From: Tenrec ecaudatus | Taxonomy: Eukaryota; Chordata; Mammalia; Afrosoricida; Tenrecidae | Assembly (NCBI RefSeq): GCF_050624435.1 | Contig: NC_134542.1 | Coordinates: 113,009,677 to 113,073,676 of the forward strand | Length of the DNA stretch: 64,000 bases | Reading direction: 5' to 3' | In this document: one piece after another, positions 1 to 57,504 of the stretch | Layout: each line of letters opens with the position of its first letter | How positions within the stretch are numbered: the first letter of the stretch is position 1 | Notes under the pieces: generated by a model | The model's database searches: none | Told to the model about the DNA's origin: nothing | What the model saw: the letters and a program-made list of their open reading frames with translations, nothing else | Position numbers and translations under genes: made by a program

Positions 1-1889
1 ATACTGCATGAAGAGTGAATGGATGTCAAGTTCCCCTAAGTATATCATTCTAAACTTCTATGAGAAGAACTTAGTGGACCCATTCCATCTTTTTCAAGAG
101 ACACAGCCTCAGTAAGTTTCAGTCTGGCCTATGAGGTGCCAGTATGCATCAGGTGCCCACCTCTTCGAAGGATGAAGTTGCAGCAACTTCATACAGGCAC
201 TCAGAAAGCCAGGGGAGCAGAAGGCAGATGCCCTAAGGTGGAGCTTCAGGTTATTTTATCCATTTGTTTGATTGTATAGCTCAGTAAGAGGACTGTGGTT
301 TGGTTTCTTGGGACTGTTGTTTGTATTTTTGATAGTCAACCATATAAATATAAGCTTTAAAAAGGTAAAACAGTATATATTATGATTATTAATTAAACAT
401 ATATTATATATCAAATATGTTTAATTCTGTGTAGTTTCACAGACTTGGATCTAATATTCTGCGTGTCCTTTGCTTCTGCTGTTATGAGTGTGTACCCCAA
501 ATGCACACATTTGTTTGTTGGTACCAGATCGACAGAGCTTTCAATACTCTGCTTCATGTTCTCCTCTGGATTTTAGCAGTGCCCCATGCCGAGCGATGCA
601 GAGAGAGTGCTGCACACCCTTCTGAAGAAGATACGGGCAAAACAATGACGAGGGAAAATGCTGCCTTTCACGGATCACGAAGAACATGAGAGGTCTTCAA
701 AAACTTTGTAGAAAAATGGAATTAAAAAATAATGGAGTTCTCTTAATTTTCTGAATCCCTTAGAAAAAGCACATAAGGTACAAGGATTCATTAGCATCTT
801 TATCATATTCCACAGGAGACCATGTTGTAGAATTATCTATAACACATTCCAAATTCATGCTATAGGCTTTTGTCTGAACCATAAGGCCTTGAAAATTAAA
901 CACACACACAGATAGATAGAAAGATAGGTATAGTTTCCCATTGCTAACTCATCAGTATGCATCAGTATTTCCCCTGTAAAAAGATTTATGTATTCCTATT
1001 ACAGTAAGTTTAAGCAAATGAGAAATTATTTATCCTCAACTTTTACTAGAAGGATTTCCATGAATGAGACTATGGTTGTATGTGTAAGGTTCTCAGTTTT
1101 TAAATTGCTATTCATGGCTATTGTTAAATTACATGTTAGTTCTATTTTTTTGTTCTGCCCATGTGCTTTTTAGAAAAGACACAAATTTTATCTGCACAGC
1201 CTTGATTTCCTTCCATTTGATAAAGTTGTTCAAGGTCATCATGATCCCATATCCATCAATCATCTGTGCCTCATGGATTTCCATTGTCAGTGGTACTTTT
1301 CAGTAAGATGAATTTGCAGGGTTCATCTTCAGGAATCTGATTGGATAGCTGTCATTACATTTGTTAGAACTTATAATTCAAAAACATTGATGAACTTGTC
1401 TAAGAAAAGAGAGCAAGACAAGCCAGTTTCACTTCTTATGAACAACAAAGCTTGGTAATTTGTTAGCATAAATAGACTGTGTACCCCTGTGCACACCCTA
1501 GGGATCATCAGGAGGGTCAGGGAGGAGAATTGACTCTTCAAGTGATTAGAGAGGAACATTAAGTGGTAATCCTACTGCTGTGGCTGAGTGAATAATTTAC
1601 TGGGCTTGTCCCAAAAGCTTCATCAATAAAGACTCATAATCTGTTTATTAAATTGTTTTAACAGGCAGTGATAATTATTAATGTATTTAAATGTGACTAG
1701 ATATTGAAGGGCTTACATATTTACTTATTTATTATAAAGGAGACTTGTGATTACGTGGTTAAATAGGCTTGATTGCTGACACAAAGATCTGTTCTCTATG
1801 GGGCAGGTCTATTCTGTCCAATAGGGTCACGTTGAATTGGAAATGACTCAACATCAGTGGGGTATTTTTGTTTTGCTTTGCTTTGTTTG
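1..1889. other. HNMT 3' flanking DNA, no gene seen
   Basis: AT-rich non-coding sequence. It holds a short CA run followed by GATA-like units near 900-930. Short open frames here (for example 501-689, 988-1173) show no family resemblance and no splice context. I see nothing else I can support. Confidence 0.6.
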
Positions 1890-2360
1890 TGTGGCAGTTA
1901 CATAATCTCCTGTCAACTTGCAAAGGGGTGGAGTCTAGCCTGTCAATCAGGCCATAGCCAATGAAGCCTCTGTGTAGACATGGCCTTCTCCAAAGGATTC
2001 TGAGAACTCCAGTATTCCTCCCTGCAGGCGACACAAGGAGCTATGTTAGAGCTATGGAGTTGCAGGTGCTACTTGGAGACCTCTGCAAGTGTTGAGGTGC
2101 TTCCACTGCCACTGGATCCTCAAGACTCTCACCCATTGACCTTTGGTCTTCTTGCATTCAGTGTCATTCCATGTGTTGGGTGAGTCTGAAGAGGAATTTA
2201 TAAGCTGGTACCGGACCTATGGCTAATATCGGCCTTATGACTTGTTCTGGACGGGGCTGGGATGTTTTCTTAATATATAATTACTCTTTATATAAACCTC
2301 TTTCTTATACACTTATGAGTGTCTGTGAATTTGTTTCTCTAGTCTACCTGAACTAACACA
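1890..2360. mobile_element. LTR-like element, copy 1
   Basis: A 471-bp unit with TG...CA ends that begins TGTGGCAGTT and ends GAACTAACACA. It is flanked by GTTTG (1885-1889) and GCTTG (2361-2365), a near-perfect 5-bp duplication. It shares its internal sequence, including the ...GCATTCAGTGTCATT... stretch and the TTATATAAA box near the end, with copies at 11221, 56265 and, inverted, at 2874 and 62885. No internal retroviral genes are present. The structure fits a solo LTR of an ERVL-like element. Confidence 0.6.
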
Positions 2361-2549
2361 GCTTGTCTTATTTTTAGTACTTTCTTGTAAAAGGATTCTT
2401 TGTGGTGCAACAGTTTTGCGATTGGTTGCCAACAAAGAAAAGGGCAATTCAAACCCCATCAGTGACTCCATAAGACAAAATACCTGATAATCTGCTCCCA
2501 CTAAAAACAACATGGTAGAAAACGCTGTGGGGTAGTTCTGCACAACAAT

Positions 2550-2850
2550 AGTACTGTTCTCTATGTATGCCGTTTTTGTCAGTGGCTCAGCTCCAACGAA
2601 TGGTGTCCCTACTCAACTCACAGCACAATTGACTAGTGTGGTCCGTGGTGGGTGACATTTCATTGCCTGCCATATTTAGAAACACACTATCAGGCCATCT
2701 TCCTTACTTTCTCTCAGCTCTGGACGTTGCACTGTAACTTGTTCACCTGACAGATGGCTGATGCTGCACATGAGGGATACTGGGCGGAACTGAACTTGGG
2801 TCTCCCACATGGAAGTCAAGAATTCTGCCACTGGACCACACTTCTTCTAA
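2550..2850. repeat. Possible SINE fragment
   Basis: The end of this stretch (AATTCTGCCACTGGACCAC, about 2820-2840) resembles the tRNA-like head of mammalian SINEs read in reverse. The rest is too diverged to place in a family, so this is a weak call. Confidence 0.25.
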
Positions 2851-2873
2851 AAGGAAGATGGACATTTATTTTG

Positions 2874-3354
2874 TGTAATAGTCTGGGTACTTTAACGAAA
2901 CAAATCCACAGAAACTCATATGTATAAGAGAGAGTTTTATATAAAGGTTAAATGTGCATCAAGAAAATATCCAAACCCAGTGCTGCCCAAGCCCACAAGT
3001 CTAACATTAACCCATTAACCCATATGTCCAACACCAACCCACAAAGTCCTCCTCCATCTCACAAAACACACTCAATGATGCCGACTGCAGGAGGAAAGCT
3101 GAGTCAGTGAATATGTGAACATCTCAGCACTGGCAGGGGTCTCTACACAGCTGCTCCAGCACCCAAGTTTGCATCGGGGTAGGTCTATGTGGCTTCTCCT
3201 CGGGGATGTCTTGCAGGAAGTGAGCTTTACCAGCTAAAGCAGGGAACTGGCGAAGGTAGCTGCACCCTGGCCTCACCATCAGAAAGCCCTCCACCCTTCA
3301 AGTAACCCCACATGTGTTTATTTTCCAGGTTGGCACAATAAACGAACTACCTCA
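2874..3354. mobile_element. LTR-like element, copy 2
   Basis: A 481-bp unit starting TGTAATAGTCTGGG and ending in CTCA. A perfect 5-bp duplication TTTTG flanks it at 2869-2873 and 3355-3359. It is the same family as copy 1 in opposite orientation and closely matches the copy at 62885-63398. It contains an AATAAA near the 3' end (GGCACAATAAACGAAC). Confidence 0.7.
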
Positions 3355-3828
3355 TTTTGTTTTACATATTGAACATCAAATATGGTTTTGTTTTTTACCT
3401 AAAACCCCACAGCCCTTAGATATGTCTAAGTCTTGGAATAGAAATAGGGCAGCACAATCAACTTTAGTGTATCAAAGTACATTAAAATTTTCCTAGAAAT
3501 TTAGAAAATGCCAAAATTCATTGTATTTTTTCAATAAATCATGTTGATACAATTGGCTATCCATTTGGAGGTAAAAAAACCGGTTCTTCTCTTCATTCTT
3601 TCACTTACCATGTAGACATAGCAAACATGTCAAAGATGCACTTCTTTTAAAGCCAACTATAAAATTGGTGAGAAAACTTATTAGCAATTCATTAGGACCC
3701 TAAAACAAACTTTGATTTGAAATATTTAAAAATATTTAAAATATTAAAAGTGGAAAATATAATATTTGAGTGAATAGAAAAATATGGAATAACATAAATA
3801 TAACACTATGAAATGATAGATAAATTTA

Positions 3829-4302
3829 AGAGTGAACAAAATAGTAGGAAATGGCAATGGATGGCAGAGTTAATTCTGTAGGGTGCCAAAAGTGCTAGAG
3901 TGAACAAAATAGTAGGAAATGGCAATGGATGGCAGAGTTAATTCTGTAGTGTGCCGAAAGTGCTAGAGTGAACAAAATAGTAGGAAATGACAATGGATGC
4001 AGAGTTAATTCTGTAGTGTGCCGAAAGTGCTAGAGTGAACAAAATAGTAGGAAATGGCAATGGATGGCAGAGTTAATTCTGTAGTGTGCCGAAAGTGCTA
4101 GAGTGAACAAAATAGTAGGAAATGGCAATGGATGGCAGAGTTAATTCTGTAGTGTGCCGAAAGTGCTAGAGTGAACAAAATAGTAGGAAATGGCAATGGA
4201 TGGCAGAGTTAATTCTGTAGTGTGCCGAAAGTGCTAGAGTGAACAAAATAGTAGGAAATGGCAATGGATGCAGAGTTAATTCTGTAGTGTGCCGAAAGTG
4301 CT
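3829..4302. repeat. 68-bp minisatellite, seven units
   Basis: Seven head-to-tail units start at 3829, 3897, 3965, 4032, 4100, 4168 and 4236. Units are 68 bp except the third and seventh, which are 67 bp and share the same one-base deletion (GATGCAG for GATGGCAG). The first unit also differs at the end (GGGTGCCAAAAG for GTGTGCCGAAAG). The others are almost identical, so the array expanded recently. An apparent 66-codon frame over its end is an artefact of the repeat. The array adjoins the predicted HNMT poly(A) site. Confidence 0.97.
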
Positions 4303-4344
4303 TACTTTTAATGATCAGGGAAAATAAGATGGAAACCAAACAGA

Positions 4345-4751
4345 AAGATATACAAAGGCGAATGTTTATTCACAAAAGGGGAAAATTAGGAAACATACAC
4401 TTTCTTAGTATTCAAAGTGTCGAAAGACATATTCTGTAGTACTATTCAAGGAAACCTCAGAACAATCAGCAAATGAAAGGATTTGATGGTCAACAAGCCA
4501 ATGATAATTGTCTCATTATTTCAACTCACCTGTGTTTGAACCCATGCTTCTGTCTACCTTAAGGAGTGGTAAGACCAGCAGTATCACCTATAACTCCTTA
4601 TGGATGTTCAAAAATGTCTAGATTTTCACAAACATGGGACAATGCTCTGTTTATAACATTATGGATTACAATGATAATTTTAATATGAAAATAAGTGGTG
4701 AATAGCATTGTTCAAAATAAAATTTTTCTAATATACTGCCCAGATTGACAT
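4345..4751 (-). other. HNMT: HNMT 3' untranslated region (predicted)
   Basis: AT-rich sequence directly follows the stop codon and has no repeat signature. I end it near 4345 because a canonical poly(A) signal lies at 4370-4365. An alternative ATTAAA hexamer at 4683-4678 would give a much shorter UTR of roughly 90 nt. No transcript evidence is available, so the end is inference. Confidence 0.5.
4365..4370 (-). terminator. HNMT: Candidate poly(A) signal AATAAA of HNMT
   Basis: The minus strand reads GTGAATAAACATTC here, about 385 nt past the stop codon. It is the first canonical AATAAA downstream of exon 6. Cleavage would fall around 4335-4355, placing the 68-bp tandem repeat (3829-4302) just beyond the transcript end, in the region where downstream poly(A) elements sit. 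Confidence 0.5.
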
Positions 4752-50570
<45,819 letters not shown>

Positions 50571-50720
50571 CTACTTTAACCCTTCCGCCCTTATTTTATG
50601 AGCAGCAGGAAGAGTGAAGCAAAGCAGTAAATCCGCCTGTAAAATTTGTTTAGTCTTGTAAGCTAAGCCTGCATTCAGATCACTTCCTGTTTTGTCAGCA
50701 GATGTCAAGTTGCTTAGAGA
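50571..50720 (-). promoter_or_regulatory. HNMT: Putative HNMT promoter
   Basis: On the minus strand a TATA-like ATAAAATAA occupies 50599-50591. A GGGCGG-like GC element lies close (complement of CCGCCC at 50586-50591), and an ETS-type core (CAGGAAGTG on the minus strand, complement of CACTTCCTG) lies near 50680-50690. CpG density is modest. The region is free of SINEs, which start at 50889. Confidence 0.35.
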
Positions 50721-50888
50721 CCAGCGGTGGTAAATACGAGAATAAACGCAGGGTGTCCACAGCCACGGGCTACCGGCATCAACAGCTGCGGACATGTTTG
50801 ACAAAAACAAATAAATAAGCAATAGCAAAGCTCTCAGTTGCCTCTGTGCTTTCTGTGGGAAAGCTTCATGTCTTGATATGCTTTTAAA

Positions 50889-52770
50889 GCCCTGGTGGCG
50901 TCATGAGTTACACCTTGGGCTTCTAAGTGCAAGGTCATCAGTTCAAAACCACCAACTACTCTGATGGATGAAGACTAGGTTTGCTACCTCCTGTAAAGTT
51001 ACCATCTCAGAAACCCACCAGGGACACTTTTACCTTGTCCTAGAGGGTAACTAGGATCGGGGACTATTTTTATGTGTGTGTGTTGCTGTTGAAATACTTG
51101 ACTTTAGGGGAACCTGGCGGCAGCTCTCACTGCCATTGAGGCAATGCTGGTTCATAGTGACCCCCCTGTCGGTTTCCAAGACTGCAACTCAGGGGTAGAA
51201 AGCCCAATTTTTCTCCTGCAGAGCTGCTGGTGATTTGAACTGCCAACTCTGAGGACTTCAGCCCAGTGCTTAACCACTACACTATCAAGAGGTTCCCCTG
51301 GTAGCCTGGTGGATTACAATAGGCCTCCCAACTGCAAGACTAGCAATTTGAACGCCCCCACCACTCTGCAGGAGAACGATGAGGCTTTCTACTTTTATGC
51401 AGATTTCATCAAACCTAGACGGGCAGTTGAACTCTGTCCTAGAGCGTTATTATGACTCAGATTTCATTCGGTTGGTAATATTGGACTTTAACCCATCTGC
51501 CGCATTCCTCCGGAGAGAAAGTTGCCCTGACGGCAATCTGATTCACAGCGATCCAATTCAACTCAAAGTTGAACTGTGCACCATAGGGTTTTAATGGATG
51601 CTTTTTAGAAAAGTGACTCAGGGTGGACTTGATCTTGCAACATTTTGGTTCATAGCCAAACTCCTTAACTGTTGTTTTTGTTTTTTTTTTATTAATGGGA
51701 GGAATATTTAGCCCTCATGTACCCTGGGTTAGCTGTTGGTCTGCTAACTGCAAAGTCAGTGGTTCGAAGCTACCAGTCACTCTATAGGAGAACTGTGAGG
51801 CGATCTGCTCTCAAAAATTTTGCTCTTAGAAACCCTATAGAGGGTCCCTTGGAGTTAGAATAGACTCAATGGTAATGGGTTGGTTTGATGTCTTCTTTTT
51901 TTTTCTTTTTCCTTTTGTTTTGCATTTATAATAAGCCATTAGGGAGGAAATTGACTAAATTCACTAAAAAAAAAAAGCCAATGAGGGTAGTGGGAAGGAA
52001 ATGTTAAAATAGGAATATAGGACATAGTGCTAAACTCAGTCTTAAAATTCCTTCCAAAAATGAATCTGAACACTGGATGGTGGACACTTAGGATTGGGTA
52101 GGACTAAATATTATCTGTTATCCCCAGAGGACCCAAAGGTTCAGAGTATACACACTCTCAGTCCTTTGCCTGAAAGTAGTCTTGAAGAAGGCTGCCCCTT
52201 AGCCAAGATCCAGCTAAATCAAACCTGTTGCCATCTACTCAATCCAGACGCATGAGAATCCCACGTGTTTCAGAGCAAACTGCTCCATAGATTGTCCTGA
52301 CTGTAATCTTTATGGGCATGGATTGCCAGTTTTTTCTTCTGTGGCATCATTGGGTAGCTTTGAACCACTAATCTTTAAGTTAGTTCCCCCCCCCCACACT
52401 ACTATCTGATTCCAATTCATAGTGACCGTATAGGACAGAGTAGAACTGCTATTTAAGGTTTCCAAAGCTATAAATATTTACAGAAGCTTACTGCCCCCTC
52501 GTTCTCCAAAGGAGCAGGTGTGTAGGCTTGAACTGTCAACCTCTGAGTTAGCAGTCTACTGGACCACTAGAGTTACTGGACCACTAGGGTTAGCAGTCTA
52601 CTGGACCACTAGTTGAGAACGTAGTGTTTACACAGCCCAGGGACCTCTTGAACTATTGGTAGCGAGTTGATTATGACTCATAGCAATCTTATAGGACAAG
52701 GTAGACCTGCCCCACAGGCGGTAATCTTTTTGAACGTAAACTGCCAGTCTTTCTCCTTCTTAACAATAGT
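50889..52770. repeat. AfroSINE cluster, about eight copies
   Basis: Approximate copies: 50889-51075 (+), 51106-51300 (-), 51300-51465 (+), 51530-51690 (-), 51725-51890 (+), 52205-52380 (-), 52405-52570 (-) and 52655-52765 (-). Plus copies show heads like GCCCTGGTGGCG and bodies like AACTGCAAGACTAGCAATT; minus copies show CTTAACCACTACACTATC and similar. Divergence between copies is substantial, so this is accumulation and not a recent array. A small triplication of TACTGGACCACTAG lies at 52557-52612. The cluster begins a few hundred bases upstream of the putative HNMT promoter. Confidence 0.75.
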
Positions 52771-52943
52771 GTGTTAATAAAAGTAACAAACTGATGGAAG
52801 AGGTATGGAAATTAAATGAACTAATTCCTATAAGTCTCTTAGAAATGTGTTTTCCCAACCCATTCCCATCTTCTGATTCCATCCTAACATGCCCTTGAAG
52901 CATTTCCAAGTAAGCTTTCTTGGTCTCCCTTAGAGTCAGTGGG

Positions 52944-52944
<1 letters not shown>

Positions 52945-52990
<46 letters not shown>
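52945..52990. repeat. (TG)n microsatellite
   Basis: Uninterrupted TG repeat of about 22 units. Confidence 0.95.
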
Positions 52991-52993
<3 letters not shown>

Positions 52994-53149
52994 TGAACAT
53001 GTTTGTCACCAAAGATTCCAAGTCCATTTCAGTTTTACTTTTCCTCCTTTATTCTTTATTCTATTAAAGCCACTCATGCCAATATTTTGAGGGATCAGAA
53101 ATATGGGGGGATTTTGTTAAAAGTACGCTGTATATATTTATATATCCCA

Positions 53150-54440
53150 TCCCCCAAATAAAATCAACAACAGTATCCTGTTAAACCCTTCATAAATGTG
53201 GTTCTCTTCCTCCCCCACCCCATTCCCACTACATTGTCCATCCCTCCCTCCTCAATACCCTATCCTCTTCCTGTTCCCTCCCCCATTCCTGGCCTCCTCT
53301 TAGTCATCAGTCTTGTCTTTTGGTATATAAACCAGCTTTCTTTTTCTTTGTTTTTTTCTTATAATAATGGTGCTATTAAATTTTTGTCTTTGTCAGATTA
53401 AGTTTACTAAGCATCAGCTCCTGTGGTTTTGTCCATGTCTTGAGGTGTTTAAATGAGTTGTCATTGCTTTCTATTGATGCGCATTATTCCATTATATGAA
53501 TTTACCAGAGTTTGTTTGTGCATGTCTCTATAATAAAGGTTTTTGGTTGGTCCCGTGTTTTCGCAATTGTAGAATTTGCTGCAATAAACACAGGTGTGCA
53601 TATGTCTGTCTGTGTCGCGTTCTTTACTTCTTTGTGGATATATCCAGCGGGGAGTTGCTGGATCTCTTAGGAGGTACTGGCATTCGGATTTGTTTGAGGG
53701 GGTCCCAGGCTGGTTTCCTTAGTGATTGTGCAGTTCTACAAATGCTACCTGCAATGTACAAGTGTTCTGATCTCTCCTCATCCTCTCTGGAAATGATTCT
53801 TTTCTGTTTTATTGAGTTTTTCTAATATTATCAGTGTAAGATAGTGTCCCATGGTTGCTTTAGTTTAATTTATCTTATTGTTAATAAACTCAAACATTTG
53901 TTTTTATGGTTGTTGGCCATCTGGATGTCATCTTCAATAAATCGTCTACTCATGTTTTGTGCCCATTTTTTGATTGGGTTATTTGTGTTTTCCTTGATAA
54001 GATATTATAATTTGATAGATTTTGGTGATTATCTCTTATTGTTTTCATACCCTATGACTAAAAATTTTTTTATAATCTGTGGGTTCTCTGTTTACTCTTT
54101 TGATGTCTTCAGGTGTGCATAAATGTTGGTGTTCTTAATAGGTCCCAATTCTTTATTTTGTCTTCTATAGTGTGGATATTTTTATTATATTCAATAGTGT
54201 ATTTATGACTTGTATTAGGTTCCTTCAGTTTGTCCCCATTTTCAAATCAATGGTCTTTATAATTGGGCAGTTTATACTTAGGTTTTGAGCCATCTCAAGT
54301 TAGATTTTGTACATTGTGTGAGGGAGGGGTCCTGTTTCATTCTATTGCTGGCGAAGATCTCATTCTCCAAGATCCAGTGCCTGGGGGAAATAGGAAGCCT
54401 GGAAATGCCGATTGACCAAGGTAGAGTTTTGTCTGCCTCA
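53150..54440 (-). mobile_element. Old L1 3' portion, antisense
   Basis: The plus strand reads like the reverse complement of an L1 end: TTGATGCGCATTATTCCATT, TTGTGGATATATCCAGC, TGTTGGCCATCTGGATGTC and AGGGTCCTGTTTCATTC appear in expected order. The short open frames inside are shadows. No TSD was identified. Confidence 0.7.
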
Positions 54441-54527
54441 TACGTAACTTTGCAACATAAACTTTAGTTTTCTCATCACTAAAATGAAAACTATGAATTT
54501 TATCATTTGCAACCTGTCTAGATTGTT

Positions 54528-54700
54528 CACTGGTGGTGTGGTGCTTAGGCCTTGGGCTGCTAACTGTGAGGTCAGCAGACAGAAACCACCAGCCACTCCC
54601 CAGGGAAGAGATGAGAATTTCTACTCCTGCAGTTCCTCTGCCCTACAGGGTCGCCATGAGTCAGAATGAACTCAATGACAGTGGGTTTTGTCTTTGAGGT
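54528..54700 (+). repeat. AfroSINE copy
   Basis: Good plus-strand copy: TTGGGCTGCTAACTGTGAGG, AGAAACCACCAGCCACTCC, CTACAGGGTCGCCATGAGTC. Confidence 0.85.
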
Positions 54701-56264
54701 TTTTTCCCTGGATTGTTTCAGTGGCCCCCCAGAGGGCATTAGCTCCTTCTTTTGGAAACACTGACACAAACAGTGAAAAATGTAAGTCATTCTTAGTTCA
54801 TGGGCTATAAAAAAAACAGACAGCAACCTGGATCTGGCCTAAGACCATGACTGACCAAACCCTGTTCTAGTCCCTCCTGTCCTTTGCTCATCTTTGGAGA
54901 AAGTTCTCTTTCACCCCCCACCTCTAGCCAACCACTTGCACGTTCACAAGTTAACTCCCACAGACATTTGGATGTGTTACCATCTTCCAGTTGGCAATCT
55001 TTCAATCCAAATAGTTTCTTCCTGCTAATATTGAGCAAAGAGTTAGTTTGGCCCAACTGTGTGCTACTCTGACTAGAAGCAGAGACCTAAACCTCTTCTT
55101 GAAAAACATCTTTTAGCAGCTAGTGTGAACACGGGTGTGTGAGAGACATGGGTGTGCCTATGTCTGCTCATGGTATGATTGTTACCGACAGAAACCCGGA
55201 GTTTCTGGGGGCACGAAGGCTGATGAACCCCTGGGCAAGACTGCCCTGAGATAATTTCAATGTAAAACAAGGTCAGCAACAACAAAGAAATCCATTGAAG
55301 GCTTCTTAAAAGCAAACACTGGTTAGATTGCCTTGAGCATTTTGCTCTTTCAAGATAGGTTTCTGTGGGATGAAGTGGACAACAGCAACTCACAAGATTA
55401 CACAGGAAATTTAAAATGCAGTGAATTTGTATGAATGGAGAAGGAAAAACTTGGAAAAGAAAGATGAGGGGGAAGACACTATTTGAAGAAATGAATCAAT
55501 GACACTGAACAATACATGTAGAAATTTTGAAATAATGTATGTTCTGCTATATATATTTAAGAACAATAATTAAAGTAAATAAATTATATTTTAAGAAATT
55601 CTTTTAACTGAAATAAAATCTACTCCCCAAATTTTTGCTTCTTTCATCTGCTGTCAAATCATCCTGTGGGTCTCATTGTCATTTTTTTCTCCATTCCCAT
55701 TGATTCCACCTTTACTTGAGATTTTATTTTGCCCACATTTCTGTGTTATTGTATGCGTGTGTGTTTTATTATTTTTTTTCTTATTGCCTGTCCTGATTTA
55801 GCAATCCTGAAAAGGCTAGTCAATTGTATTCCTATTGCCAAATTAACTTTTTCAAAGGCAAAGTTTTAGCAATATCACATCTTTTCCCTCAAAAATGTTT
55901 ACTGTCTCCCCACTGTCCCACAAAGTAGTTCGAAGATCCAAGTTACTATTCAGACTCAAATTCCACTTCCCTGGAGATTTACTACTGTGTTCTCCTTTCA
56001 AATAATGCCTCTGACTTTTCCTTATGTTTTCCTGCCTTTAATATCTCCTTATAATAGTGCCTTTCATCATAGCCTACACCTGCTACTTGTGTCTCAGTAA
56101 TTTAAGATACTCCCACTCTTTCTGCTCTATCACATGAAGCCTTCCATATTTCTCTCAAAGGGATATGTCTTCATGCCCTTAATTTCTGAAAGCCTTGTAA
56201 CTTTGATAACATTCATCTTTGCATTATGATTTTGTCATATCTTTGCCTTCTCCCTATAGGCTTG
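54701..56264. other. Upstream intergenic DNA, no recognised feature
   Basis: Non-coding. Frames at 54805-55393 on the minus strand overlap and lack homology. AT-rich patches near 55550-55620 and 55760. Nothing I can name. Confidence 0.45.
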
Positions 56265-56811
56265 TGTGCTAGTTAAGGTTTATTGTGCCAGGCTGGCTGA
56301 TAAACACGTGGGATTAATTTAAGGGCAGTTTAATGGAAGGGCAGAGAGATAAATGGCCCAGCGAGCCTCACCCTTCTAGTTCTCTTGCTCTCTGATGGTA
56401 GGACCAGTATGCTACTGACTTAGCTAGTTCTCTGCCTCAGTTGGCAAGGCTCACTTCCTGTGAGACATCCCTGAGGAGAAGCCACATGGACCTACCCTTA
56501 TGCAGCCCTGGGTGCTGGAGAAGCTGCGTGGAGACCCCTGCCAGTGCTGAGATGCTGACAACACCACTGGATTCAAAGACTTTCTACCCACTGGCCTGTG
56601 ATCCTCCTGCATTCAGTGTCATTTTGTGTGTTTTGTGAGTTTGAGGTGGACTTTGTAGATCAGTGTCAGGCATATGGGTTAAGTAGGATTTATGGGCTGG
56701 AACTGGACAGGGTTGGGATTATTTCTGAATGCACACTTACCCTTTATATAAAACTCTCTCTTATGAGTGTTTTTTGAGTTTTGTTTCTTTAGTTATACCC
56801 AGACTAACACA
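56265..56811. mobile_element. LTR-like element, copy 4
   Basis: A 547-bp unit from TGTGCTAGTTAAGG to CAGACTAACACA, collinear with copies 1 and 3, including the CTTTATATAAAACTC box. Flanks GCTTG and GTTTT agree at only three of five positions, so the duplication is decayed or the ends are slightly off. Confidence 0.65.
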
Positions 56812-56819
56812 GTTTTCTA

Positions 56820-57245
56820 GTTCATTTATGATTGGCTAATTTCACTGTGGAATATTTTTGCTACATCTATCCATGCCTTGAGGTGTTTCATGGTTTTGTC
56901 ATCTTTTTAAGTCGTGCATAGTACTCAATTATGTGTATGTACTAGATTTTCTTGGTCCATCCTCTCTGTGTGGACATCTATGTTGTTTTCAACTTCTTGT
57001 AATTGTGAACTGTGCTGTAATGAACATGGATGTGCATATGTCTTTTCATGTTATGACTCTTCCTTCTTTAAGGTATGTATCCATGTACAAATGTGCTTAA
57101 CACAATAGAAGGATGGATGGATGCATTTAGAAAAGAGCTGTATGAGTCCCCAATAAAATGATTTTTAAAGATATATAGCCAGCAGAGGGATTGCTGGATC
57201 ATATAGAATTTTTATTCCTAGATTGAGATAAGGGCCACATAGCTT
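56820..57245 (-). mobile_element. Old L1 3' portion, antisense, interrupted
   Basis: Reverse-complement L1 text: TGGCTAATTTCACTGTGG, GTAATTGTGAACTGTGCTG, then after an insertion GATATATAGCCAGCAGAGGG. The two parts flank a short plus-strand L1 3' end (57075-57172). Confidence 0.65.
57075..57172 (+). mobile_element. Nested short L1 3' end
   Basis: About 100 bp ending AGTCCCCAATAAAATGATTT plus an A-rich tail, the same terminus as 61340-61392. It splits an older antisense L1. Target duplications are not clear after mutation. Confidence 0.7.
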
Positions 57246-57246
57246 T

Positions 57247-57430
57247 CTATGGGATTTATTGACTGATGGTTCCATGGCTGTTGATTATGGATCCAAGTTT
57301 AATAAAACCCTTGGCAGCTCCTTCACTTTTTCTCGGGCACCTCTTCATGTACAACATCCTTTTATAGAAAACATTTGTCTAGCTTCTATCTTTGGACAAC
57401 CTAGAATTTGCAAGATTCCTTTTTAATAAA
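57247..57430 (-). mobile_element. RTE LINE fragment
   Basis: TTCCATGGCTGTTGATTATGG and ATCCAAGTTTAATAAAACCC match the antisense RTE segment also present near 24760-24800. The right end is poorly defined. Confidence 0.55.
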
Positions 57431-57504
57431 ATGGTATTTGGGGGGAAAAATGCAATGCGACAAAGTGAGCTTAACCAGTGGAGATGATTACTTTTCAAAT
57501 CTTA

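Noticed and set aside
3829-4302. CRISPR-like direct repeat array
   Set aside because: Units are contiguous 68-mers without spacers in a vertebrate genome; it is a minisatellite.
4239-4439. 66-codon plus-strand frame near the HNMT 3' end
   Set aside because: Created by the last minisatellite unit running into HNMT 3' UTR antisense; no homology.
50889-51075. tRNA gene suggested by A/B-box-like text in SINE heads
   Set aside because: These are diverged AfroSINE heads; no intact cloverleaf or anticodon arm was seen.
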